The notes under the pieces are model-generated. The model did not search any database and was not told where the DNA came from. It saw only the letters and a list, made by a program, of their open reading frames with translations. From Chamaelirium japonicum (Eukaryota; Streptophyta; Magnoliopsida; Liliales; Melanthiaceae): 64,000 bases of DNA. The position numbers and the translations under genes were made by a program. The stretch spans positions 32,863,099-32,927,098 of the forward strand of contig OX393557.1 of NCBI GenBank assembly GCA_947650365.1, written 5' to 3'. Of the stretch, positions 1-12,738 are shown in pieces (position 1 is the first letter of the stretch; each line of letters opens with the position of its first letter).

Positions 1-3000
1 CAGCATGTGAATGCGTATTAGATATTGGCAACGCGGGTAACTTGTACATGGATGAACGTGCACCGTGGTCTCATTTTAAGAAAGGGGGTGCTAGTTCTGA
101 AATGGCTGCCAAGGTATCAAATGAAACTGACTTTTGATTTGATTGATAAGTTTCACCTGGTTGTTTTTCTAAATGCTTGGATTGATTTCTATATTCTTTA
201 TGTGTATTTTTACAATATCTGATCTGTTTTATCTTTTAATTTATCGATAGGTGGCATAATTTATTGGATGAATGAAGTGTTAGAAACAAGAACTAAATTA
301 TGGAGTTCGTAGCGATCCTCTTCTATCTTCAACTGATAGCGCAGTTGGTATGATATATGCAACTCGTGGCCTTGGTCTAGGGTTAGAATAAATGTTACCG
401 CATATTTACTCCCGCTCTATAGTGGCTGGCCTCCCTCACCTTAGTAGCGAGCTTTTACCTATGGGGTTATTAAAAATCGGAGCATTTTTTTTGCTCTTGT
501 GCTGAGTTTTGATTCTTGGTCTTTCTTGTGCTGACGCACTAAGAGATGATGCACTGACCACTATGGTGGTTCCTTCCAAAAAAAGAAAAAGAGATTGACC
601 CTTCCCATGCTACCTTTAGTTTGTTTACTACTTTACTCAGAATTTTGTGTTCTGACCTTTAAAGTATAAATTCTGAAGAATTACAGCTTTCAAGAGCTAA
701 GCTAGTGTCTTCTAGTTATTTCTCCATATTTTATATTCTGCATAACTTGACAGTAAGTATCTTTATAACTCGTAGTCTAAAGCTTGATCCTCAGACTATG
801 AGCAGTCTATTTTGTTGCACTTCAAGACACCGAGCAAAAACATATAACAAGACTAAGATATTGAGGCGGATATGCTTGTTGGAAGAATGAAGTTAGAACA
901 AGAGCAGTAGACGAGGCTTCATAGTTGACATATATGGGATAGAAATATGGGGCAGAAAACCAATAGAATTGGCTATGCTAGTGGAGGCCTTGACAAGTGA
1001 AGGTATAGAAGGCCATACAAAGTATAAGGTTAGTGGAAGTGGTTGGGTTACACATAACGTATGATAGGAAATGTCTTAAAAGAGTATCTCTGATTAGCTG
1101 AAAGATAGTGCATCCTTTAGGTATTTTGATTTAAAAAAGGTCTCTTTTGATCTTTAGATTCTGGGTAATTTATTAACTTGCTGCACTCTGTGACCAATGA
1201 CCATGATTAAAAACAAATACTCTGATCGAGGCAGATGAGTTTCCTTAAGTAGAAAAAAAATTCACCAAGCGCAGTAGATGGTGCTTAGTTGTTGCACCTA
1301 TAGGGATAGAAAAAAGTTAAAGACAAAACATGGAATATACGGTGGACAAGGCCTTTATACAGTAAAAAAGAGGCTTGTTTGTTTGGTAAGAGATGGATAA
1401 AGCTAGGTTGGTAGTTATGCCATATGTTAGTGGCTGTTTAATCCATTTAGTTGTTTAAACTTATATTCTATGTTTGGAATGGAAAAAACAATGGATAATG
1501 TTTGTTAATATATAAAGATTGGAGGAAACACAAAATATTTTGGGCAAATTGGTGTTAGGTCCTTAACAGATCGTAATTAACGATAAGGACAGATAAAGAG
1601 ATGCTTTAGCATTAGGTCCTTCCATTTGGAAAATGTCCATTTTACCCCTATATGTAGCTGTACAGTGTAATAACATAGACGAGCAACAATTCATAAAAAA
1701 TCACATTTCACTGTAGTAATGCAAAGAGTAACAATCTGCGCAGACTGTTACTCTTTGTTACTGTGAAATCACTGTAGCATTTTTTTTTTGAGAAATCTCA
1801 CTGGGAAAAAATTGCTACATCGAAATCATTGTAGCAATAATCTGATTTTTTTAAAAAAATCTTGCTTTTTTAAAAAATTGCTACAATGAAATCACTTTAG
1901 CAAAGAGTAACAATCTGCAAAGTATTGTACCTAAAGAGTAACAATTGCAGATTGTTACTCTTTGCTGTAGTGAAGAGTAACATTTGTGATTGTAGTATTA
2001 GGAGAAATTGTCATTTATAGGGGAGAAAAGTCAAACAGAGAGACTTGCTGTAATTGCATATTTTTTGGGAGGGGCCTGCTGCAAAACTATCTTGTTTGTC
2101 TGTCCTTTTCACTAGACCGATCTCTTGTTAGGGACCTAAAACTAAGTCCCCAAGTATTTTTTCATTAGCACAATATGCCCAAATATATATAGGTATAGCG
2201 TATTAGTGTGTGAGTTTACAAATGATATGATATATATGTGTAGCAGCAACACCTGAACATCAATATATGGGGCTATACATGGAATAATGAAGTAACAATG
2301 TATACTACGATTAACCCCACAAACACACCACCCACCACAAAAAGGTGTTTCATATAGAGTTTCTGAACCCCCCCATCAAGGTGGTTAATTCAGAGCGAGA
2401 TTGATAAGTGAAAAGAGTTGAATTGTCTCATACTTACACAAACGAGTCAATAATTTGATTCTCGTTAGGAGTACATGGCAATAACATTGTCTGAGCAAAA
2501 TGCTGATCGAAAATCAACTCAAGTGGCAGCCAATCTTGATTTGGTTCATCCTTCGTTAAAGACCAAATTGTTTACAACCACAATGACACTCCAATTATTA
2601 CAGTGCATAGGAATAGGTGCAGTGGGACTAATGCTCATATCATGGTTAGGGCTCCTAAGTCATCAGTTATGGTGTAATGCTTATATTATGTCATTGAGCG
2701 GTATGATATATATCTGTTGGCTAGGTTTGAAACTTGGACAGGTTGAACCCAATCGACGTAGCCAATCTTGATTTGCTTCATCCTTTGTTAAAGACCAAAT
2801 TGTTTACAACCGCAATGACACTCCAATTATTAGAGTGCATAGGGTAGGAGTAGGTGCAATGGAACTAATGCTCATATCATGGTTAGAGCTCCTAAGTCAT
2901 CAGTTATGGCATAATACATATATTAGTCTTCGAGTGGGTATGATATATGCCTATTGGCTAGGTTTGAAACCTGGACAGGTTAAACCCGACCGACGTATGT

Positions 3001-6000
3001 TCAACCCGACTTTGGGTTTGGTTTGGGCAGGTGTAAGATAGGTTGGGTTTGAAAAAGGCAACCCGATTAATATTTGGACGGACTCGAGTTGAGGATTTGG
3101 GTTGACCAACCCAACCTGAACCCGATATTCAAATATATATATTAATAAATAGATATATTGTAGGCTTTGTTACCTTGCTCTTGATCCACTTCAGTAGGTA
3201 AGAGGGCATGTATCAGATTCCTCATTTCTTTCATTATTTTTCTTGTGAGCTTCTAAATATTGAATTAAAAACTACATTTTGATAGAGATGTAGAAGCCAT
3301 TCAAGCCAACCATTGTATGTTTTTCTTGCTTCTATAAGTTCTATGTTTTGCTTTTCTTTCTTATTTATGTATTTTAGTCAAAATTATATCCAATCGAAAG
3401 TTTTACGCTTTTGATATGTTAGCAATACCTCTATCTTTGTATTAGCAATTTTGTATAGCCAAACTTTTTACAATATACTAATTTCTTAGTTCTTTTGTGA
3501 AACCTGATATGATTGAATGTTAATTAAGTAGTTCTACCTTTATTTAGAAAAAGAGTGAAGTTTTTTTAAATATGATTATCCACTTACTCAACAAAATCTT
3601 TAATTAAAAAATTTATTATTATATATAATATGGTAGATCTGGTATGATAAAGGAAGTACTAACCCGACCAACTCAACCAACCCGCTTGGGTTGGGTTGGG
3701 TTGAGAATTCCAAACCCAAGGTTGGGTGGGGTTAGGATTGAGGTATACTAACTACGGGCATGGTTCAAAATTTCGCAAAATATTTTCTTTTTTTTTTGCT
3801 CTCGAAATGAAATGCGGGGGTCAAAAATCTTCCGAAAGTTTCCTAAATTTTTTACTCTGAACCTTTAAAGTTCAAACCCCAAAAACCTAAATCTTCCAAG
3901 GAATATATTCGATTTCTCTGACATGATTTTTCTTCGAAAAATTAAATTGGTGTTACCGTGTGTAACATTTATCACCTAACACCATGCCACCAACTTGGGA
4001 TGATCAAATCAACGAAATCACATCGAATCATTCATTCAATCAGATCGAAGCATACTTCTCCAAAACCATTTGAAATCAATAATTTATTAAAATTTTGTCA
4101 ATTAATTCATTCTAGTTGTTTAATTGATAATGTTGTGGTGTAAAACATCACTTTATCAAGATTTGATATTCTTACATCAGATTTGTCACATTTGTGGATC
4201 AACACTGAGTTTATCGGATTTACCTTTCAAAAGTTTAAAGATTTTTGGAAAAAAAAGAAAATCAGATCTTAATATCGATGAAATCACTTGGATTCTGGAT
4301 ATGTTGTAGATCTTAAACTATTGTGCATGTCTAGAATGCATAGAAGTACATGCTATGTGTCGCCCCACACCACGAGATAGTGTAGAAATTTGATTTATGT
4401 GCCCCAAATTATGCATATGTGCTTGATCTTCATTGTCCAAAGGTTCGTAAAAATATCCATCATTTAATAATTATTTCTATCATTTTTGTAAAATTGCAAT
4501 ATTTCCACACTGTCGAAATATTTCCATATTTTGAGTGTCCAAATGTAGGGTGAAATTGAATTCGAACCTTGATTTAGGTTGGGCTTGGGTTGATCACCAA
4601 CACAACCAGCCCGAGTTTCACCGCTCCTATTGGCCCTCTCGGAGATGAGTGAGAAATCAAGAAAGATGTGAAAAATAGTGAAAATAGACATATGTGACAT
4701 CATCAGCCTAATTAGCATAAAAACACATGAGAATCATATCCTGTGATAATTGAAAATCCCAAAAATGACAAATGAATGAGCAAATCCAGGAATTATAGTA
4801 AGTTGTCTAAGAGATGCAATGCATAAGTCTTTCCCCCTATTTTTTACCATTTTTATTCTGAATATTCTGATTTTTTCTGATTTCCTGAGCTTTACACAAG
4901 CTGAATTATTGCCGAACCTAAACTTGGTTACTATGGTTGGTGGGGTGTGGGGAATGTGTGCTTCTTCCCTACTTTTATCCAGTGTTATCAAAATTGCTGA
5001 CTTTTTGAAAAAGTTGCATTTTAATCGTGACTTATTCCCCAAACATTTGTTACAGTAATAAGTCGCGACTTTTTCAAAAAGTCGGGAATTTATGTATAAA
5101 TAGCGAATTACGTGTAGTAATCGCAAATTATGCGTTTTTCTCCCTATTTTTTTTTCCGAATGATATATACATGATATATTGCTAAAAAATAAGTTAGATA
5201 TTATATATATCTATTTTTCAAATAATTTATCGCCTTTTTCCTGATTTTTTTTTTGATTTTTCTCTTTTTTTTTCAATTTTTTTTCCCATGCCGACTTTTT
5301 CCCAACTTCCGACTTGGTAACATTTCTTTATCAATGATTAGTTCTCATACCACGGTCCGACGGTCAGTAGAGAAAAAATGGAAAGCATGTCTCTTTAGGT
5401 TAACATGCCAAATGTATACAATACAACATGTGTGCATATATGGTGTAGTGTTTATATGTTACGTACACTGAAACAGCTGATATGAGGCTATACATGGAAT
5501 AATGACATATATATGTACACTAATCAACCAAGTCTTATCCCATTAAGGGGGGTAGACATGGAGCAATTAATATGAATCCCATTAGGATAGTTCAGGTGTA
5601 CATGTACGCTATGTTTAATGTTTCTTGCTTAATTCATAAAGTGTTGGAATTATCGTATCTAATATATACAGTTATGCACTAGTGGGATAAATTAACTTGA
5701 CTTGGCCCATAAGAGGGCATTTAAATTTTACAATTTTGGTAGTTCTAAAGTGTTGCGCATGTAAAATATCCTAATAGAAAAGCATAGCCTTCGGACTTGA
5801 ATGTTTTTGGGCTTGCGCTTTATGGTATAAATCTATGGTTTGTGTACATGGACACAGTTGCCGAGTGTCGACACGGAGGCGGATGTCAGAAACCGCAAAA
5901 TCATACAACTTGGATACGAGGATTCATAGAGTTACAGATATATAATATATATAATTTAATCAAGTATAAATAATACCAAGCATAAATATGATCAACTATG

Positions 6001-7988
6001 CATGTGATAGGAGGAAGAAAGAGATATTGTGTTCGTCAATTGAAGGGTGCATTAAATGCAATCAAAATAAACTCTAAAAGAAAAATCTTTTGATACAAGA
6101 CTTTCTCTTTAGTTAACGATAGATGTGATGGAAATAATAGGTCAATCACGCTGCGCATATAATGTTTCTGGTGGTTATATACAGAGAAAGAAACTAAATT
6201 TTGCCAATGACAGCATATTAATGCTGCTTATGGTCCTATATAATGCACATATAATATGTTTACTAAGAAGTCACATGCGATAGGACTCAATTACAGGGTT
6301 CCCTGGGATGGTACCATTAACACGATGCATTTAAAGCTTTTATTTGACCACACTCATTCAAAACAATGCATTGAAACCCTAATTTAATTTGTTCCACCTG
6401 TGTGGACACTGGTGTCGGTGTCCACATGTGTGGACACATCATTGGGGCTAAGTGGGAAGTGTCCCACAAATCATAGGAATGAAACTTAGTAATTTTCTCA
6501 TCTATTAATCCTTCTTTTCCTCTTTTTTTTTTTTTTTGCTTTTTATCTATTTGTCTTAAAACCTATATATTATGTCTTAATAAATATATCATGCATGAAG
6601 GCTTGATCTAAGTAGTTTCAAATTTCTTACCACTATTCTGTTTAATATTTTATTTGACCACTTTAAACACCAATGGACATTTTCATATCCACAGCCTTCA
6701 ATTATTATTATAAAGTCCCCATCATTGTAGAAGTTGGTCAGGATAGTGCTAATTGGTTGTGACACGGAAACCCAAGAAAAAAAATTTACAAAGAAAGTAT
6801 TACATGGTACATCTATGCAACCTTACCAAAAATTTATTGCTAGAGATTGCAGAAAACCTTAGGTTGACTGCAACTTACGCAGTATTTACAAAGAAAAGCA
6901 TAAATACATGACACTAACAGATAGAAAAGTTTACCTAGGTCAAGATATGCTTTTAACTTCTATTGATAATTATCACTATTGGGTGAATTCTGCAATTTCC
7001 AAATGTACATTTATCATAATCCTGTAGTGGTGGATTTAGATTTTGGTGAAAAATTGACTGACTTTGTGCTAATAATGCATCAGTAGGTAATGCTTGTGGC
7101 ACTGTTTATGGATTTTACTCTCATACACAGGATCTGGTGATTATATTGGAAGCAATGAGGATTATAGCAATTGCTTTATCTCCAATCACTCCAAGCCTAT
7201 GTCTGAGAATATACACACAGCTTGGGTTTTCGGAGGATCAATTTGTAGCGCTGGCCTGGGTAACAACCCCCCCTCCTTTGATATCTTACTCATTTCCTTA
7301 GTAAAATATTGCATTGTAAAACATATATTAAATCAACCATGCATCTCCTTAAAAGTATACTCTTCCTATTGTCACCACCGATAGAGTGGGTTGTTACATA
7401 AGTCGTATAAGATGGTGTAGAAACTAGCATTTGGAAGTTCAATATGAATCCCGAAGCAACAGCTTCATTTTTCTTCGCCGTCATCTTCATGCAAGTCTTA
7501 TCCCGTTGAGATGGGGTGAAGTATAGGGAAGACTGACGACAATTTGTCAACAGCCAGTCAAATTGGTGTCAACCCTCTAAGATTGGTGCCGAAAACTTGA
7601 CCGATCAAACTTGGTATGAGAGATGCATATCCCACGAAACCTAAAAGGCCAATTAGCAGGTGGGGAAACCTAAAAGGCCAGTTGAAAGTGATTCAACTGA
7701 TCAACTAAGGTTCTAAATGCTCAACTACATTGTTTGGAGCATCAACTATGACAAGCTTCATTCTTTCGAGCGTGTTTATCGGTTATCATTCTTGACCGAA
7801 TGTCTTCTATCTTTCAGAGTGATACCAAATGGGGAGGGCTGAAAGCGGGTCAGATAATGGCTGAGCCGAAGCCAGTTTTTGCGAGGATTGAAACTAGTAA
7901 GGAAGGTGAAGATGGAGATGAAGCTGCTCGCAACACGGCGAAAGCTAAGAAAAAAATTCCTCGCGGCCAAGGGCTCGTGGAGGCTTAG
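1..7988 (+). CDS. OVA1: Methionine-tRNA ligase, chloroplast/mitochondrial type (3' part of gene, three exons)
   Basis: Seen: three exons that join in phase 0. Exon 1 (3-113; the 5' part lies outside the window) reads ACECVLDIGNAGNLYMDERA and on to MAAK, then a GT donor. Exon 2 (7131-7259) reads DLVIILEAMRIIAIALSPIT and on to FVALAW. Exon 3 (7818-7988) reads SDTKWGGLKAGQIM and ends in a Lys-rich tail and TAG. All junctions are GT/AG. Known: this is the C-terminal anticodon-binding helical region of plant organellar MetRS, which charges methionine onto tRNA in plastids and mitochondria; the motifs NAGN-Y-(D/E)-RAPW and SDTKWGGLK-GQ are typical of that enzyme. Inferred: an active gene, because all visible coding parts are open and splice cleanly. 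Odd: the intron between exons 1 and 2 is about 7.0 kb and repeat-laden; the next is 558 bp. The symbol is that of the Arabidopsis orthologue, and orthology is inferred. Confidence 0.88.
1533..2185. mobile_element. Foldback MITE (about 0.65 kb) in MetRS intron
   Basis: The ends are inverted copies of each other: TTAGGTCCTTAACAGATCG near 1555-1573 pairs with CGATCTCTTGTTAGGGACC near 2119-2137. Pairing can be followed outward (ATATTTTGGGC against GCCCAAATAT) and inward (CATTTTACCCCTATA against TATAGGGGAGAAAA). The centre repeats the word AGAGTAACAATCTGC in both orientations, so the element would fold into a long branched hairpin. There is no coding sequence. The superfamily is not clear, because no confident target duplication was found. 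Confidence 0.6.
2530..2996. repeat. Direct tandem duplication, two units of about 232 bp
   Basis: Unit 1 (about 2530-2761) and unit 2 (about 2762-2996) both run from CCAATCTTGATTTG to a segment near ACCCGACCGACGT. They differ at scattered sites and by a small indel, roughly 88% identical by eye. Reading frames across them are accidental. Unit 2 passes directly into the GGGTT-rich repeat that follows. Confidence 0.75.
2957..3750. repeat. GGGTT/AACCC-rich dispersed repeat, copy 1
   Basis: It begins CTAGGTTTGAAACCTGGACA and contains blocks of GGGTTGGGTT and AACCCAACC. A related copy starts at 8322. The two share an internal stretch that includes TTAATAAATAGAT and GGTAAGAGGG. The start resembles hAT-type ends (TAGGG-TG-AAC), but no matching opposite end or duplication was established. 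Confidence 0.5.
4979..5326. mobile_element. Probable hAT-like MITE with TIR CAGTGTTAYCAA
   Basis: The left end CAGTGTTATCAAAATTGC and right end near CTTGGTAACATTTC are imperfect inverted repeats. Both lead inward to GACTTTTT-type words. The interior has the perfect palindrome CGACTTTTTCAAAAAGTCG at about 5064-5082. No coding sequence. The assignment rests on the end sequence only. Confidence 0.45.
7260..7817 (+). other. Last intron of the MetRS gene
   Basis: A 558-bp phase-0 intron from GTAACA to CTTTCAG. No repeat or gene was recognised in it. Confidence 0.8.
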
Positions 7989-8321
7989 ATGTTTATGAAC
8001 TACAGATGTTGGCTGTGATGCGAGCAATCAATCGACTAATGGAGGTAGAACACTATAGTGAGTCTGAGTTGAGTGTTTAAGCTATATTTGAAAGTCCATG
8101 ATGAACTATTGCTAATAGATAATTTTGGATTAATTTATTTTCTCTAATAATATTCAGATTTTGTTCTGTTCCCATGTGGTTGTCTGCGTATTCTTCACTT
8201 TTATCATTCTCTCGCCTATCATTTTTAGAAAACTCAATGATATACATCTGATTCCATTCCTGTTAGACCTTCGAAAAGTGTGCTTCAAGAAATCGTTTCT
8301 TTTGTATAGTTCTTCCTACTA
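7989..8321 (+). other. Probable 3'UTR and downstream flank of the MetRS gene
   Basis: A T-rich, non-coding stretch follows the TAG stop. No single clear polyadenylation signal stands out. It ends where a dispersed repeat begins at 8322. Confidence 0.45.
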
Positions 8322-8690
8322 GGGCTGAAACTTGGACGGATCAAGCCCAACCGATCTGTGTTCAACCCGATGTTGGGTTGGGTTTAGGCAGCTTTAGAGT
8401 GGGTTGGGTTGAGAAAAGTCTAGCCCCATTAATGTTTGGACGGGGTCGGGTTGAGTGTCTGGGTTGACCAACCCAACCCGAACCTGATATTTCGATACAC
8501 ATGTATTAATAAATAGATGCAGTGCAGGTTCAGGATTTACTTCAGTTGGTAAGAGGGTATGTATAAGATACTTTATTTCTTTCACCATCTTATCTTTCTA
8601 GTCAGCTTTTAAATACAGTTTTTTTTTAATAACTACATATATAATTAAGTCTTTAATTTTTTTTTTTAATATTTTGTAAAGTAGACATCA
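8322..8690. repeat. GGGTT/AACCC-rich dispersed repeat, copy 2
   Basis: It starts TAGGGCTGAAACTTGGACGG, which is like the end of hAT-type MITEs. It shares blocks in the same order with the repeat at 2957-3750: TTCAACCCGA, GGTTGACCAACCCAACC, TTAATAAATAGATG and GGTAAGAGGG. Its right end is not defined. Confidence 0.5.
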
Positions 8691-9126
8691 TTGTGTTGCA
8701 TCTGGATTTTTGCACTGGACCTATCCTGTGGCGTACACGGCGATGGCGCAGCATATGCATACAGGGTGTGTATGCATAGGATTCCTCGATCGTCCACTTG
8801 CCTGCCAGTCCAATATGATTCACCTATCGGGGAAAGGTGCAAAGAACGGCTGAGATCAATTACAGGCCCGACGAATTCGAATCGTCTGACCCATTACTAT
8901 GTTTCATGGTATTGTACTTGGGTCCTGTAAAACCAAGACCTGATCCAACCCGATCTCTAAATGTGTCGGTTGGCTCGGGTATTTTGACATGGTTTGGTTC
9001 TAGGTTTCGTGGATCCATCTAAATACGGTCAGGTTGGGGCTTGTGTAGATCCGACCAAACCTGAGAACCGAACTCATATATATTTGTCAAACATATATGA
9101 CAAGCATGTACACATATATACATGTG
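8691..9126. other. Unclassified sequence upstream of old LINE
   Basis: No gene is recognised. The last 200 bases are rich in GGTTTGG and CCAAACC words, like the GGGTT-type repeats elsewhere. They may be the element that cut off the 5' part of the LINE that follows. Confidence 0.4.
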
Positions 9127-9873
9127 GCGGGTTTGGACTTTGGGACTCCATCCTCAAATCGGTGGTGTGGATCCGTCTCCACAATCTCCCATCAGAATAT
9201 TGGAAGCGCGACCTCATTCTATCGATGGCGGTTGCTGCGGGCCGCCCGGTAGATGTGGATGCCTATACGAGGGAAATGGCTAGAGGAAAATATGCTAGCG
9301 TCTGTGTCGAAATTGATCTTGGAAAACCAGTGGTGGCCGGCGTTAAGCTGTGTGGGCAAGAGTCGTCGTTCTGGCAACACTTTGCTTATGAGGGCTTACC
9401 AAAGCTCTGCTTTAAATGTGGGCTTATTAGGCATTTAGCTTCATAGTGTACTAGTAACAAACCCGGGCAATGCCCGAATGTGCTTGATGCATGCCATTTG
9501 AGAAAGACGACATCGCAACTGTTCGAAGAAGTGTGAAATCTGAAGTGAGTGTGATTCACTTGTTAGAGAGAGAGAGAGAGAGAGAGAGATAAACATCAAA
9601 TGACCATTTAATGCCATTGAATGGAAATTTATTATCTTTATGGTAGATTTTTAAATGGATTTAAAAGAGAGCTGTGTTCACACACGGACGAAGAATTCTA
9701 GCTCTTTAAAAGACGTCCATGCGTCACAACACGAGAGAGAGGCTTCCATTTTAGTATAGACTAGTAAGAAACCCGGGCAATGCCTGAATGTGTTTGATGC
9801 ACACCATTTGGCAAAGACGACATCGCAACTGTTCGAAGAAGTGTAAAATCTGAAGTGAGTGTGATTCACTTGT

Positions 9874-9922
<49 letters not shown>

Positions 9923-12101
9923 ACATCAAATGACCATTAAATGTCATTGAATGAAAACTTATCATCTTTATGGTAGGTTTTTAAATGGATTTAAAAGAGA
10001 GCTGTGTTCACACGAAAGAAGAATTCTAGCTAGCTCTTTAATAGACGTCCACGTGTCATAACATGGGAGAGGCTTCCATTTTAGAAGAATTCTAGCTAGC
10101 TCTTTAATAGACGTCCACGTGTCACAACATGAGAGAGAGGCTTCCATTTTAGTATATAGATATATAGATATCATAGTGTATTCAGGTGTCTCCTACGCCG
10201 ATAACTTGACTGATCGTCATCAACATGCGTCCTTTTTGGCCTTTGTTGAAGAAGGCGGAAGGAGTCTTCACCTGAGTTGAGTATCCCAGACCTGGGAGTT
10301 TGGAACAAGAAGTCTAGGGTTTCAGGGCCTGTTTTTCTCTCTCTTCTGTTTTAGTTTTTTTTTTGTCCCAATGAGCATTCTTCTTTGGAATTATAGAGGG
10401 GCTATTAGTCCTTTACTAATAATTGCAAATGTTTGTTTGACGAGGTTAAGCCGGATATTGTGGTATTAGTGGAAACTCATATTGGGGAGGCGAAAGAGAA
10501 GCGACAAGGTAGGAAACTCATTTTATGGAGGTTCGGCATCGATAATGTTTCGGTGATGTCTCTAGATCCCCAAATGACATTTTGTGTTATTTTTGATAAG
10601 CTCATTAATTAGTGGATTCTTGGGGGTATTTTTGTGAAGCAAATCTATGCTCTTCGGAGACCTATTTGGGATGCTATATCAAAGATTTGTGGCCTTCAAG
10701 TACCTTTCCTAGCTCTTGGGGATTTCAATTTCTTCCTTAACCCGGAGGATAAGAAAGGGGGGCGCTGAATTTCGGGTTATCATTGATATTGAGGAATTTC
10801 GTAACTACGCGCGTCTCTTCCAATGGGCTTATTGATTTGGGGTTCCATGGGTCCCCTTTCACCTGGTGCAACAATCAACCGGGTTCTCGTGGGATTTGGG
10901 AATGTATTGATCAAGGGCTTTGTAATTCGGCATGGCTCGACTTATTTCATGATGCTAGCATCCGCCACATGGCTAGAATTTGGTCCGATCATTGCCCGAT
11001 CCTTGTTAATCTCCACCCTTAGAGGTCAAGCGTAATCGGCCTTTCCGTTTTGAACACTTTGGGATTCTTAGGCCTGATTTTCCAGAGGTGGTAGCTGAGG
11101 CTTGGAATCGTAATACTCGAGCGTGCGACGCTCGTAGTTTCTCGGCTAATTTGTACATGACTCGTGAGGCGTTGAAGAGTTGGAGTGGGAATACTGTGGG
11201 CAACTTGAAGTTAATATTGTTCATCTTAGACCCCAAATTGCCTCGCTCCAGCAGATCGAGGGTCTCCGGGGGCTCTCTACGGCTGAGGAGTTGGGGCTCC
11301 GATCCCTCATTGTTGATTATCACAAAACTGCGGCTATGATCGAGCATATATGATATCAAAAATCTTGAGTCCAATGGCTGCATGAAGGGGACCAAAATAC
11401 TTTGTTCTTTCATAGATTCACTGTGATTAGGCACAACAACAACCATATTCTTTCTATTTTGGATTCTTTCGGTACTGCCTACCACGAATGGAGGGATTTG
11501 GAACATATCCTTGTGGACTACTTCAAGGGTCGCTGGTTAGCGGAGGAGTTCGATGATGGAATCTTTGTGAGATTCTCTCTATTATTTCCGATGCTGAGAA
11601 TTTTAGCCTTACTCTTTCGGTATCCGTTTAGGAGATTAAAGCCACTGTGTATAACATGATGAGCAACAAAGCCCCAGGTTCGAATGGCTGGCTTTACGAC
11701 AAAGTTTTTTACAAGCAACTGGAATACTGTGGGCAATGATTTGTGTAGCCTGGTTTCGAGCTTCTTTAATGGTAAGGCAATGCACGACTCCTGGAACGAT
11801 ACACTCATTTCTCTGACTCCTAAAATCTCTAGCCTGTCTAAGCCTGAGCATTATCGTCCCATCAGTCTTTGTTCCATTACCAACAAAAATTGTGTCTCGG
11901 ATGTTAGTTAATCGATTATAACCTTTATTGCCGAAGCTGATTTCAGCATATCAAAATGCGTTGTTAAAGGTCGTAATATCTCGGATAACATTCTCCTTGC
12001 TCAAGAAGCTCTCCACTCTATGGAGATTGATGATTGGAACGATGAATGTATGGCATTAAAAATAGACATGGAGCAAGCCTATGATCACATGTCATGAGTT
12101 C
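9127..12101 (+). pseudogene. Old degenerate L1 LINE, 5' portion (ORF1 end, ORF2 endonuclease and part of RT)
   Basis: Seen: 9127-9446 encodes the DUF4283-type ORF1 part (VVWIRLHNLPSEYW) followed by the start of a CCHC zinc knuckle, CFKCGLIRHLAS, where an in-frame TAG stands before the last Cys. After a Helitron insertion, ORF2 starts at 10371 (MSILLWNYRGA). It shows endonuclease motifs GDFN (about 10718) and WSDHCPI (about 10980), then reverse transcriptase blocks SNKAPG (about 11664), PISLC (about 11858) and MALKIDMEQAYDHMS (about 12050-12097). Several stops and frameshifts break it, so it is inactive. The RT reading continues at 25609 beyond a 13.5 kb insertion. The 5' end is missing. Confidence 0.85.
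9451..10160 (-). mobile_element. Head-to-tail dimer of a short non-autonomous Helitron
   Basis: Read on the - strand, each unit starts TCTATA(C/T)..., and ends with hairpin CGGGCATTGCCCG, nine bases, then CTAG followed by T. Unit B is about 9761-10160 and unit A 9451-9760. They abut exactly, CTAG of one against TC of the next. Both contain a (GA)n tract and the conserved words GACGACATCGCAACTGTTCG and GGATTTAAAAGAGAGCTG. Unit B also carries an internal repeat of about 60 bp near its 5' end. Known: Helitrons insert between A and T and end in a hairpin plus CTRR; here the left host base is A (9450) and the right one T (10161). No genes. Confidence 0.82.
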
Positions 12102-12480
12102 ATTGCTACTAGGGGTGTTCATCGGTTTGGGTTGACCCGCCAAACCGAACCGAATCGGTCTATTTGGTTTGGTTTGGATCGGGTATTTTTGACCGTTCAA
12201 TTTGATTCGGTTCCAAAAAAAAAAAAAACCGCTATGGTCGGTTCGGTTCTGGGTTGTGAGTTTTTTTAACCCGAACCAACCCAACCCGAACCATTGGTAC
12301 TATAACCTCAGTAGTTACTACTATACAGTGTACAGTCTCACTAATCTATATAACATGTTACGGTGCTTTTGTGCTGACTAGACAACTTTCGGAGACAACT
12401 TTTGGAGACAAGTTGTCCATCCGATCTGATTGTACGTATTCGGAGAGTAGATCACCGTCCGATCTAACCCCCTCCCCCTG

Positions 12481-12529
<49 letters not shown>

Positions 12530-12574
12530 CGTCTCGCGATTAAACCGCCCCACCCCTTACAATCTAACCACTCC

Positions 12575-12669
<95 letters not shown>

Positions 12670-12703
12670 CCCGTCTCTCCCGATCTGAACCTCCCGCCCC
12701 CAG

Positions 12704-12738
<35 letters not shown>

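Larger units (their letters stand above)
114..7130 (+). other. Large repeat-filled intron of the MetRS gene
   Basis: This intron starts with GTATCA after codon AAG and ends in a pyrimidine-rich stretch with CAG before GATCTG. It has no credible coding sequence. It holds a foldback MITE (about 1533-2185), a tandem duplication (2530-2996), a long GGGTT/AACCC-rich repeat (about 2957-3750) and a probable hAT MITE (about 4979-5326). The remaining AT-rich stretches (about 230-1500, 3760-4970 and 5330-7080) show nothing I can classify. Confidence 0.8.

Noticed and set aside
5850-6440. A MITE bounded by GACACGG and GTGTCC words
   Set aside because: The words recall the element at 40792-41461, but no matching ends or target duplication could be placed.
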